Below, in pieces: positions 1-5,628 of a stretch of 5,706 bases of DNA. A model generated the notes under the pieces. The model saw nothing but the letters and a program-made list of their open reading frames with translations. It was not told where the DNA came from and did not search any database. The number at the start of each line of letters is the position of its first letter. Position 1 is the stretch's first letter. The translations under genes were made by a program, and so were the position numbers. This stretch comes from Christensenella sp. UBA1750 (GTDB lineage: Bacteria; Bacillota; Clostridia; Christensenellales; UBA1750): positions 1 to 5,706 of the forward strand of contig DCHO01000048.1 of the NCBI GenBank assembly GCA_002315655.1, given 5' to 3'.

Positions 1-10
1 ACTTCACGAT

Positions 11-1003
11 TTATTCCCACTCAATGGTTCCGGAGGGCTTGGGGGTCAGATCGTACAGGACGCGGGAGACACCCTTGACCTCGGAGGTGATGCGGGCGGT
101 GATCTTGTTAAGGAGCGCGTAGGGAATCTCCTCGATGGTGGCGGCGGTGGCATCGATGGAGTTGACCGCACGGATGACGACGGGCCAATCGTAGGAGCGG
201 TTGCCGCTCTTGTCAATGCCGGTGGTGCGGAAGTCGGGAACGATGGTGAAATACTGCCAGACCTTACCGGCAAGACCGGCTGCGGCGAACTCTTCGCGGA
301 CGATGGCGTCGGACTCGCGGACGGCGGTGAGACGGTCGCGGGTGATAGCGCCGACGCAGCGGACACCCAGGCCGGGGCCGGGGAAGGGCTGACGATCGAC
401 CATGTTGGCAGGCAGGCCTAACTGGCGGCCGACCATACGGACTTCATCTTTATAAAGGAGCTTGACGGGCTCGACCAAGGCGAAGCGATCCTTCAGGTCG
501 TCGGGCAGACCGCCGACGTTGTGATGCGCCTTGATGCCTTTTTCGGATTCCAGAATGTCGGGGTAAATGGTGCCCTGACCCAAGAACTCCACTCCGTCCA
601 GCTTGCGGGCTTCCTCGGCGAAGACGTTGATGAACTCGCCGCCGATGATCTTGCGCTTGGTCTCGGGGTCGGAGACACCGGCCAGTTTATCCAAGAAACG
701 ATCCACGGCGTCCACATAGATGAGGTTGCCGCCCATCTGGTTGCGGAACACTTCGATGACCTGTTCGGGCTCGCCCTTGCGGAGCAGACCGTGGTTGACG
801 TGTACGGAAATCAGCTGAGAGCCGATGGCCTTGATGAGCAGAGCCGCAACAACGGAGGAATCCACGCCGCCGGAGAGGGCAAGCAGCACCTTCTTGGAAC
901 CGACCTGGGCACGGATGGCCGCGATCTGTTCCTCGATAAAGGCGTTGGCCAACTCGGGGGTATTGATTCTCTTCATGGATTCAGGACGCACGTTCTCGTT
1001 CAT
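11..1003 (-). CDS. guaA: GMP synthase, ATP-pyrophosphatase/synthetase subunit lacking the glutaminase domain
   Basis: The 330-residue protein matches the C-terminal two thirds of bacterial GMP synthase, which adenylates XMP and aminates it to GMP in the cytosol. The PP-loop SGGVDSS is at residues 44-50. GQGTIYPDILES (142-153), the QPFPGPGLGVR stretch (205-215) and the C-terminal dimerisation/XMP-binding region ending KPSGTIEWE are all present, so the synthetase half is complete. Usual bacterial GuaA is about 510-525 residues with an N-terminal class I glutamine amidotransferase domain; that domain is absent. The ATG is well placed: AGGAGGT lies 7 bases upstream, and the 135 bases before the gene hold a promoter and no coding sequence, so this is not a misplaced start. 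It probably takes ammonia from a separately encoded glutaminase, as in split archaeal GMP synthases, or uses free ammonia. Residues 69-72 read VNHG where E. coli GuaA has VDNG. Confidence 0.93.
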   Translation of the reverse strand: MNENVRPESMKRINTPELANAFIEEQIAAIRAQVGSKKVLLALSGGVDSSVVAALLIKAIGSQLISVHVNHGLLRKGEPEQVIEVFRNQMGGNLIYVDAVDRFLDKLAGVSDPETKRKIIGGEFINVFAEEARKLDGVEFLGQGTIYPDILESEKGIKAHHNVGGLPDDLKDRFALVEPVKLLYKDEVRMVGRQLGLPANMVDRQPFPGPGLGVRCVGAITRDRLTAVRESDAIVREEFAAAGLAGKVWQYFTIVPDFRTTGIDKSGNRSYDWPVVIRAVNSIDATAATIEEIPYALLNKITARITSEVKGVSRVLYDLTPKPSGTIEWE

Positions 1004-1033
1004 ATTGAAAACCTCCTGTAAAACTAAAACTCT

Positions 1034-1056
1034 GACAGGATTTTATCAATCCTGCC
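1034..1056 (-). other. Hairpin in the leader of the GMP synthase gene
   Basis: A 9-bp stem (GGCAGGATT with AATCCTGTC, one G-U pair) closes a 5-base loop. It sits between the TATAAT box and the ribosome site, so it would lie about 8 bases from the predicted 5' end of the mRNA. No uninterrupted T-run follows it (AGAGTTTTAGTTTT), so it is at best a weak terminator. It could stabilise the 5' end or serve as an attenuator or protein-binding site. The leader (about 61 nt) is too short for a purine riboswitch aptamer plus an expression platform, and I see no purine aptamer motifs. Confidence 0.5.
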
Positions 1057-1070
1057 TGTTGAATGGAGTT

Positions 1071-1076
1071 ATTATA
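1071..1076 (-). promoter_or_regulatory. Candidate sigma-A -10 box for the GMP synthase gene
   Basis: A perfect TATAAT lies on the minus strand, 67 bases before the ATG. With usual spacing, transcription would start near 1064. No good TTGACA-like -35 is present 17 bases upstream (the hexamer there is ATCCTT), so the promoter may be weak or activator-dependent. Its position between spoVAE and guaA supports separate vegetative transcription of guaA from the sporulation genes. Confidence 0.55.
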
Positions 1077-1138
1077 CAGGACATTTCGCCAAAAAGGATG
1101 AAGAAAAGTGCATATTTTCGTTAAAACTGAATTTCCTG

Positions 1139-1495
1139 TTATTGCTTCGTTTTGGAAGAAAACAGAAGCGACGCGAGATAACCGAAAACGATGGCCGCAG
1201 AGATGCCGCCCGAGGCTGCCGCCGCGCCGCCCGTCAGCGCACCGAGGACACCTTCCTCCTCCACCGCTTTTTTCGCGCCCTCCGCCAGCAGATAGCCAAA
1301 GCCGGTGAGCGGCACCGTCGCCCCCGCACCGCCGAAATCCACAAGGGGCTGATAAAGTCCAACCACGGTCAGAAGCACACCCAAGGTCACGAACAGCACA
1401 AGGATGCGGGCGGAGGTCATGTCGGTAAAGAGCAGCAGAAGCTGACCAGTCACGCAGATGAGGCCGCCGACTAAGAATGCACGAAAGTAAATCAC
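1139..1495 (-). CDS. spoVAE: Stage V sporulation protein AE (dipicolinate channel component)
   Basis: This 118-residue membrane protein belongs to the SpoVAC/SpoVAE family, inner-membrane parts of the SpoVA complex that moves dipicolinic acid into the forespore and releases it at germination. Hydrophobic segments lie at about residues 5-23, 30-48, 57-72 and 83-112. The signature GGAGATVPLTGFG is at 55-67. The start is the GTG at 1495, with GGAGG 7 bases upstream; the longer in-frame extension to 1642 is arginine/histidine-rich, lies inside spoVAD and does not resemble the family. The GTG overlaps the TGA stop of spoVAD (GTGA), implying translational coupling. No convincing terminator follows before the guaA promoter. 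Confidence 0.93.
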   Translation of the reverse strand: MIYFRAFLVGGLICVTGQLLLLFTDMTSARILVLFVTLGVLLTVVGLYQPLVDFGGAGATVPLTGFGYLLAEGAKKAVEEEGVLGALTGGAAAASGGISAAIVFGYLASLLFSSKTKQ

Positions 1496-2508
1496 GGAAT
1501 CACCTCCAAGGTCACGGCATGGGCGATGCCGGGAATGCTCTCCCCCTGCTGGGAGGTCGTCACCGACATGAGCGCGCCGGTGGGCATGAACAGAATGCGG
1601 CGCAGGTCGCCGGAGAGAAGCCGGGAAAAGAGCCAGCCGCACAGCGTCACAGCCGAGCAGCCCGCGCCGCTGCCGCCGGAAAAGACACCCTGATCGTCCC
1701 CGAAGATTTCGCAGCCGCAGTCGATGTACCGCGCACCCAGATACAGTCCCTCCCGTTCGCAGAGCTCCCGCAGGATGGAGGAACCCACTTTTCCCAAATC
1801 CCCGGAAACAATAAGGTCATAGTCGGTCACATCACGCCCGGTGTCCAGCAAATGCGCTTTAAGGGTTTCATGCGCCGCCGGAGCCATGGCCGCGCCCATG
1901 TTGTTGATGTCCTTCTGTCCCATGTCCCAGACCGAGCCGATGGTCGCATGAGTGATGCCGACAGGCAGCCCTTTTTCGCAGCCCAGCAGCACGGCTCCCG
2001 CGCCGGTCACCGTCCATTGAGAGGAAGGCGGACGTTGAGAACCCAGCTCCAGCGGGAAGCGGTACTGCCGCTCCGCCGTGGAGAAGTGCGAAACCGCAGA
2101 GCACAGCGCTGTATCGGCATAGCCGCCGTCCACCAGCACCGCGCCCAGCAGCATCGCCTGTGCCATGGAGGAACACGCGCCGTACACGCCCAAATACGGA
2201 ATACCCAGCCCCCGCGCCGCGTAAGCGGAGGAAACGATCTGATTGAGCAGGTCGCCGCCCAAATACACATCCACATCACAGGCCAGCTTTTTCGCTTTGG
2301 ACAAGGTGCGGTCGCAGGCATCCTCCAGCATTTTCAGCTCTGCCTTTTCAAAGGAATCCTGCCCCATGAGGTCGTCCGGCACGATTTCGTCAAAGAAATT
2401 CCCCAGCGGCCCCTCCCCTTCCTTCGGCCCCACAACGGAGGCATAGGACAAAACGGAGGGTCTGGACGGGAACACAAGGGTCTGTTTTCCTAAGTGGTTG
2501 AGCATCAT
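1492..2508 (-). CDS. spoVAD: Stage V sporulation protein AD (thiolase-fold dipicolinate-binding protein)
   Basis: The 338-residue product is SpoVAD, the soluble, membrane-associated SpoVA subunit with a thiolase/ketosynthase-like fold, known in Bacillus to bind dipicolinic acid directly. Family stretches visible are GKQTLVF near the N terminus (7-13), YLGGDLLNQ (82-90), GVYGACSSMAQA (107-118), with Cys112 at the place of the thiolase nucleophile, and SGGSGAGCSA (277-286). Length is as expected for the family. Two adjacent ATGs (2508 and 2505) could start it; GGAGGG lies 5 or 8 bases upstream. The first overlaps the spoVAC stop as ATGA, so the two genes are coupled. It is the middle gene of spoVAC-D-E, the minimal set typical of Clostridia. 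Confidence 0.96.
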   Translation of the reverse strand: MMLNHLGKQTLVFPSRPSVLSYASVVGPKEGEGPLGNFFDEIVPDDLMGQDSFEKAELKMLEDACDRTLSKAKKLACDVDVYLGGDLLNQIVSSAYAARGLGIPYLGVYGACSSMAQAMLLGAVLVDGGYADTALCSAVSHFSTAERQYRFPLELGSQRPPSSQWTVTGAGAVLLGCEKGLPVGITHATIGSVWDMGQKDINNMGAAMAPAAHETLKAHLLDTGRDVTDYDLIVSGDLGKVGSSILRELCEREGLYLGARYIDCGCEIFGDDQGVFSGGSGAGCSAVTLCGWLFSRLLSGDLRRILFMPTGALMSVTTSQQGESIPGIAHAVTLEVIP

Positions 2509-2957
2509 AGCTTCCCTCCGATCAGAAGAACCAGCCAGTAAATCACGCCGTAGAGCACCGAGGCGGAAATGCCGTAGACCAGCACAGGCCCTGCGACATT
2601 GAACATTTTCGCTCCGACGCCCATCACATAGCCCTCGCGCTTGAACTCCATGGCAGGACTCACCACCGAATTGGCAAAGCCCGTGATGGGCACGATGGAG
2701 CCCGCCCCGGCGAACTTGCCCAGCTCATCATACAGCCCCAGCCCGGTAAAGAGCGCGGAGAGGAAAATCAGGCATACCGAGGTAAAGCACCCCGCCGCCT
2801 GTTCGTCCAGAGATAAGCACTTTTCCCCGATTTCCCTGATGCCCTGCCCAAGAGTGCAGATTGCCCCGCCGACAAAAAACGCCTTGATGAGCGGCAGTAT
2901 GACCTTCGATTTTGGGGATTTTGCCTTCACCAGCTTTTCATACTCTTTTTGCTGCAC
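2505..2957 (-). CDS. spoVAC: Stage V sporulation protein AC (mechanosensitive-type dipicolinate channel)
   Basis: The 150-residue membrane protein is SpoVAC, the SpoVA component shown in Bacillus to behave as a mechanosensitive channel during dipicolinate release. After a short charged N terminus, hydrophobic segments occupy about residues 20-40, 57-76, 83-104 and 116-147. The motif FAGAGSIVPITGF at 82-94 parallels the spoVAE motif, showing the two are paralogues. I choose the GTG at 2957 because GGGAGG ends 8 bases upstream and the protein then begins VQQKEYEKLV, a typical SpoVAC opening. An in-frame GTG at 2966 would lie immediately after the ribosome site, too close to be used. Unusually, the whole ribosome site lies in the 3' arm of the terminator hairpin at 2964-3004. 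Confidence 0.95.
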   Translation of the reverse strand: MQQKEYEKLVKAKSPKSKVILPLIKAFFVGGAICTLGQGIREIGEKCLSLDEQAAGCFTSVCLIFLSALFTGLGLYDELGKFAGAGSIVPITGFANSVVSPAMEFKREGYVMGVGAKMFNVAGPVLVYGISASVLYGVIYWLVLLIGGKL

Positions 2958-3004
2958 AAAAAACACCTCCCGATTGCGGATAGTGTTTCCGAAATCGGGA
3001 GGTG
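2958..3004 (-). terminator. Intrinsic terminator of the sugar operon, overlapping the spoVAC leader
   Basis: A perfect 12-bp stem (CACCTCCCGATT with AATCGGGAGGTG; 2993-3004 and 2964-2975) is followed, across one mismatch, by 4 more pairs (CGGA/TCCG) and a 7-base loop at 2981-2987. Six T's (2958-2963) follow directly on the minus strand. No T-run follows on the plus strand, so it is directional. It starts 13 bases after the isomerase stop, the normal place for a terminator. The T-run ends exactly at the spoVAC start codon. Confidence 0.85.
2966..2971 (-). promoter_or_regulatory. spoVAC ribosome binding site sequestered in the hairpin stem
   Basis: GGGAGG, 8 bases before the GTG at 2957, is the only reasonable Shine-Dalgarno sequence for spoVAC and decides its start. 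All six bases pair with CCTCCC at 2997-3002 in any RNA that enters from the upstream sugar operon. An RNA starting downstream of about 2976 would lack the pairing partner and leave the site open. Confidence 0.8.
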
Positions 3005-3011
3005 ATATTCA
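2981..3011 (-). promoter_or_regulatory. Candidate sigma-G/sigma-F promoter for spoVACDE
   Basis: On the minus strand TGAATA (3011-3006) fits the forespore sigma -35 pattern (GNATR, here GAATA). AACACTA (2987-2981) matches the CATACTA-type -10 at 5 of 7 positions, and the 18-base spacing is right. The -10 is precisely the loop of the terminator hairpin. The predicted start is an A near 2974-2975, the first bases of the 3' stem arm, giving a leader of about 18 nt with a free ribosome site. In Bacillus the spoVA operon is sigma-G dependent, which fits. The -10 is imperfect, so this remains a candidate. Confidence 0.42.
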
Positions 3012-3017
3012 TGGGTT

Positions 3018-3842
3018 TCAGATGCGCTGCTTTAAGAAATCCACCGCCATGGCAATGTCTGCGGCGGGGTCTTTGCCGCACTCGCGCTCGATGGTCAAAT
3101 ACCCGTCATAGCCGATGTCGCGGAGCGCCTGTAAGTATTCGTCCCAGTTGACCGCGCCCTGTCCCAAGGGCATTTCCTGATAGCACTGATCGCCCGGAAC
3201 CTGACCGCCGTAGACCAGCTCGGGGTCATAGTATTTGAGCATCTTGCCGTCCTTGGCGTGGGTGTGCACGATGTAGGGAGCGAGGTTGTGCACGGCCTTT
3301 GCGGCGTCGTCGCCCGCGACCATAGTAAGGTTCGCAGGGTCAAGATTGACGCACATGGACTTGCAGCCGAGAGAATCAAGGAACGCACGCAATGTCGTGC
3401 TCATTTCGGGGCCGGTCTCGATGGCAAACTTGCAGCCTACCTTGTCGCCGTACTCGCCCATTTCCCGGCAGGCCTTCTGCATGATGGCGTAGCGGGGATG
3501 GTTGGGGTCGGAGGGCACCACGCCGATGTGGGTGGTGACAACATGGCAGTCCAAATCCAGTGCCAAATCCATGATGCGGCAGGAGCGTTCCACCTTGTAG
3601 GGGTTCTCCTTTTCATCCTGGAAGGCGTGACCGCCCATGTCGCCGCAGAGCGCGGAAACTTCAATGCCTAAATCGCGGATGTACTGGCGCAGTTCTTTTC
3701 TCTGCCACTTATCCAAATTTTCGGGAGCCATTTCGCCGCGAACGGCGTAAATCTGCACACCGTTTGCGCCCAGGTTAGCGGCTTTTTTGAGGGATTCGTG
3801 CAAGGGCAGCAGGAGGCTGTCGCTCATAATACCGATCTTCAT
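3018..3842 (-). CDS. Sugar phosphate isomerase/epimerase family TIM-barrel protein
   Basis: The 274-residue protein belongs to the xylose isomerase-like/AP endonuclease family 2 TIM-barrel superfamily, which includes IolE, IolI, tagatose/psicose 3-epimerases and YcjR. The divalent metal site typical of the family is intact by pattern: Glu142 (AIETGPE), Asp168 (NLDPAN), His195 (HTHAKD) and Glu252 (TIERE), with His105 (TTHIG) in the pocket. It should isomerise or epimerise a keto sugar or a related polyol derivative in the cytosol. The start ATG overlaps the oxidoreductase stop as TAATG; GGAG lies 11 bases upstream, a little far, so coupled translation is likely. It is the last gene of the sugar operon, closed by the hairpin at 2958-3004. 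The exact substrate is not deducible; the partner oxidoreductase suggests a 3-keto or inosose-like intermediate. Confidence 0.88.
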   Translation of the reverse strand: MKIGIMSDSLLLPLHESLKKAANLGANGVQIYAVRGEMAPENLDKWQRKELRQYIRDLGIEVSALCGDMGGHAFQDEKENPYKVERSCRIMDLALDLDCHVVTTHIGVVPSDPNHPRYAIMQKACREMGEYGDKVGCKFAIETGPEMSTTLRAFLDSLGCKSMCVNLDPANLTMVAGDDAAKAVHNLAPYIVHTHAKDGKMLKYYDPELVYGGQVPGDQCYQEMPLGQGAVNWDEYLQALRDIGYDGYLTIERECGKDPAADIAMAVDFLKQRI

Positions 3843-4921
3843 TAGAACTGAATCTCCTTTCCGAGCTCGGAGGAATCATACAGAGCCTGCATGATCTGGG
3901 AGGTGATGATGTTGTTGTCGATGTTGGACTTGATGCACTCGCCGGTCTTGATGCAGGCTAAGAACGCCTTGATTTCCTCTAAATACATATCGTCCAAGTC
4001 TGTGCCGGTCTTAACCTCGGGGGATTCCTGAACAAGCTTTCCGTCCTTGGTGGAATAATAGGTGAAATCGCCGCAGTAGGTGTAGTGGATGCCGCCCTTG
4101 TCGCCTAAGAAGTCGATGAAGCGGGTGTCCTCGCAGCCGGTGTTCTCCGCCCAGGAGCCGTTTAGGTCAATGGTGCACTTGTCGGTGCGGATGAGGCCGG
4201 TGACGCACTCTTCCACGTCATACACGCCGTCCAGCTTGGGCTCCGTCCACATGGATTCGTAAACGTAGTCCTGCAAAGAGCCGGTCTTGGCAAGCTTGGA
4301 ATAGCACGCGCCGGAAACCGTTTTGATCTCCTTGATGCCCATGATGAAGTTGATGAGGTCGAGATAGTGCACGCCCCAGTCGATGAGCACGCCGCCGCCG
4401 GATTCGGCCTTGGTGGTGAACGCACCGCCCAAGCCGGGGATGGAACGACGGGCGCGGAAGGAAGCGTAGATGTGATAGACATTTCCCAATTTGCCGGAAT
4501 CCACATACTCCTTAATCATGTTGACGGCATGATTGAAGCGGCAGCACACACCGATGTTGAGGATTTTGCCCGTTTCATGGGCGACCTTCTGCATTTCCAG
4601 TGCCTTTTCGTAGGTGATGGCGGCGGGCTTTTCGGAAAGCACGTTCTTGCCGGCCTTCAGGCAGTCGATGGCAATGGGGTTGTGCAGGTCGTTGTGGACG
4701 CAGACGGAGACCGCTTCCACGGATTCATCGGAAAGCAGGTCGTGATAATCGGTCAGGCATACGGTGTCCTCGTCCCCGAACTTCTCCTTGAAGGCCTGGG
4801 CGCGCTCGGGAATGATGTCCACGGCGTAGGCGAGCTTCACATCGGGAATCTTCTTGTAGGACGGGCCATGCGAGGCGTTGGCGATGTTGCCGCAGCCGAT
4901 GACAGCGACTTTGATAGGCAT
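3842..4921 (-). CDS. Gfo/Idh/MocA family NAD(P)-dependent sugar oxidoreductase
   Basis: The 359-residue enzyme has the two-domain architecture of the family. The N-terminal Rossmann fold carries VIGCGNIA (7-14), with Asp35 ending the second strand (YAVD), which suggests NAD rather than NADP preference. The EKP motif is at 97-99 with its catalytic Lys98. The C-terminal alpha/beta domain holds GGGVLIDWGVHYLDL (175-189), where Asp181 and His185 fit the catalytic Asp/His pair. Members oxidise a ring hydroxyl of sugars, inositols or glycosides. The ATG follows AGGAGGAG at about 8 bases. It starts 21 bases after the acetyltransferase stop and overlaps the isomerase start by one base. The isomerase pairing resembles inositol/keto-sugar pathways and E. 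coli YcjS-YcjR; residues alone do not fix the substrate. Confidence 0.93.
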   Translation of the reverse strand: MPIKVAVIGCGNIANASHGPSYKKIPDVKLAYAVDIIPERAQAFKEKFGDEDTVCLTDYHDLLSDESVEAVSVCVHNDLHNPIAIDCLKAGKNVLSEKPAAITYEKALEMQKVAHETGKILNIGVCCRFNHAVNMIKEYVDSGKLGNVYHIYASFRARRSIPGLGGAFTTKAESGGGVLIDWGVHYLDLINFIMGIKEIKTVSGACYSKLAKTGSLQDYVYESMWTEPKLDGVYDVEECVTGLIRTDKCTIDLNGSWAENTGCEDTRFIDFLGDKGGIHYTYCGDFTYYSTKDGKLVQESPEVKTGTDLDDMYLEEIKAFLACIKTGECIKSNIDNNIITSQIMQALYDSSELGKEIQF

Positions 4922-4942
4922 ATACTTTGCTCCTCCTGTATG

Positions 4943-5581
4943 TTAATACAACTGATTTTTACCCATGATTTCGGGCTTGTTGACCATGGAATCTTCCTCG
5001 GTGATCTCTCTTATGACCCGGCAGGGATTTCCCGCGGCAAAGGTCATGGGGGGAATGTCCTTTGTGACCACCGCGCCCGCGCCGATCACGCAGCCGTCCC
5101 CGATGGTGACGCCGCCGCAGATCGTGACGTTGGCGCCCAGCCACACATCGTTTCCGATGTGCACGGGCTTTGCGTAGCAGAAACGGGTGGGCTTGCCTTC
5201 CTCGTTGCGCATCATGCGGCGCTCGGAGGGCAGCATGGGATGGATGGGGGTCACGATGGTGACGTTGGGGCCGAAATTGCAGTCGTTCCCGATGGTCACT
5301 TTCGCGTCGTCCTGCACGGTAAAGTTATAGTTGCAGAACAATTTGTCGCCGATCTCCACATGGGTTCCGTAGTGGAAGAAGACAGGGCCCTGAAAGAAGC
5401 AGCCCTCGCCCAGCTTCCCCACAATCTCATGGATAAGCTTATTGCGTTCCTCGGTCTGATCCTCTGCCAGCGCGGAATACTGCTGGGAGAGCTTGTGGGA
5501 GCGCAGCTTGATGGCTTTGAGCTCCGGGTCGCCGGGGCAGAACAGCTCCCCTGCAAAGATCTTTTTTTCCTCGTTTACCAT
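4943..5581 (-). CDS. Maltose/galactoside-type O-acetyltransferase (left-handed beta-helix)
   Basis: The 212-residue protein belongs to the LacA/Maa/NodL branch of hexapeptide acyltransferases, which pass an acetyl group from acetyl-CoA to a sugar hydroxyl in the cytosol and work as trimers. An N-terminal maltose acetyltransferase (Mac) helical region covers about residues 5-58 (AGELFCPGDPEL, as in Maa and LacA). Imperfect hexapeptide turns then build the beta-helix (about 74-175, for example VTIGND, VHIGND, VTIGDG, CVIGAG). Family catalytic positions are visible: His114 in TPIHP, Asn84 in CNYN and Asp18 in the PGDPE loop. The family tail AAGNPCRVIREI is at 182-192, followed by about 20 extra residues. 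The ATG has GGAGG 9 bases upstream. It is the first gene seen in the sugar operon and could acetylate the sugar handled by the next two enzymes or a non-metabolisable by-product. Confidence 0.9.
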   Translation of the reverse strand: MVNEEKKIFAGELFCPGDPELKAIKLRSHKLSQQYSALAEDQTEERNKLIHEIVGKLGEGCFFQGPVFFHYGTHVEIGDKLFCNYNFTVQDDAKVTIGNDCNFGPNVTIVTPIHPMLPSERRMMRNEEGKPTRFCYAKPVHIGNDVWLGANVTICGGVTIGDGCVIGAGAVVTKDIPPMTFAAGNPCRVIREITEEDSMVNKPEIMGKNQLY

Positions 5582-5628
5582 TTTGTTTGTCCTCCAGATT
5601 TATGGCAACTCCGCACAAATGAGGTGGT

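Noticed and set aside
1004..1070. Purine riboswitch upstream of guaA
   Set aside because: The leader from the predicted start is about 61 nt, with a single simple hairpin and no three-way junction or recognisable aptamer core.
1077..1138. Terminator after spoVAE
   Set aside because: Only weak AT-rich complementarity is present near 1105-1130, with no GC-rich stem plus T-run. I do not call one.
1496..1642. N-terminal extension of spoVAE to the ATG at 1642
   Set aside because: The extra 49 residues are Arg/His/Pro-rich, lie wholly inside spoVAD and lack family similarity. The GTG at 1495 has a near-perfect ribosome site.
1477..2493. Plus-strand 338-codon frame mirroring spoVAD
   Set aside because: It is codon-register antisense to spoVAD, with Arg/His/Gln-rich composition and no domain. 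The minus-strand protein is clearly SpoVAD.
2958..2966. Start of spoVAC at the GTG at 2966
   Set aside because: It directly abuts GGGAGG with no spacer. The next in-frame GTG, at 2957, has 8-base spacing.
5582..5628. Promoter for the acetyltransferase operon near CATAAA (about 5598-5603)
   Set aside because: The -10-like hexamer matches only partly and has no acceptable -35 at 16-18 bases.
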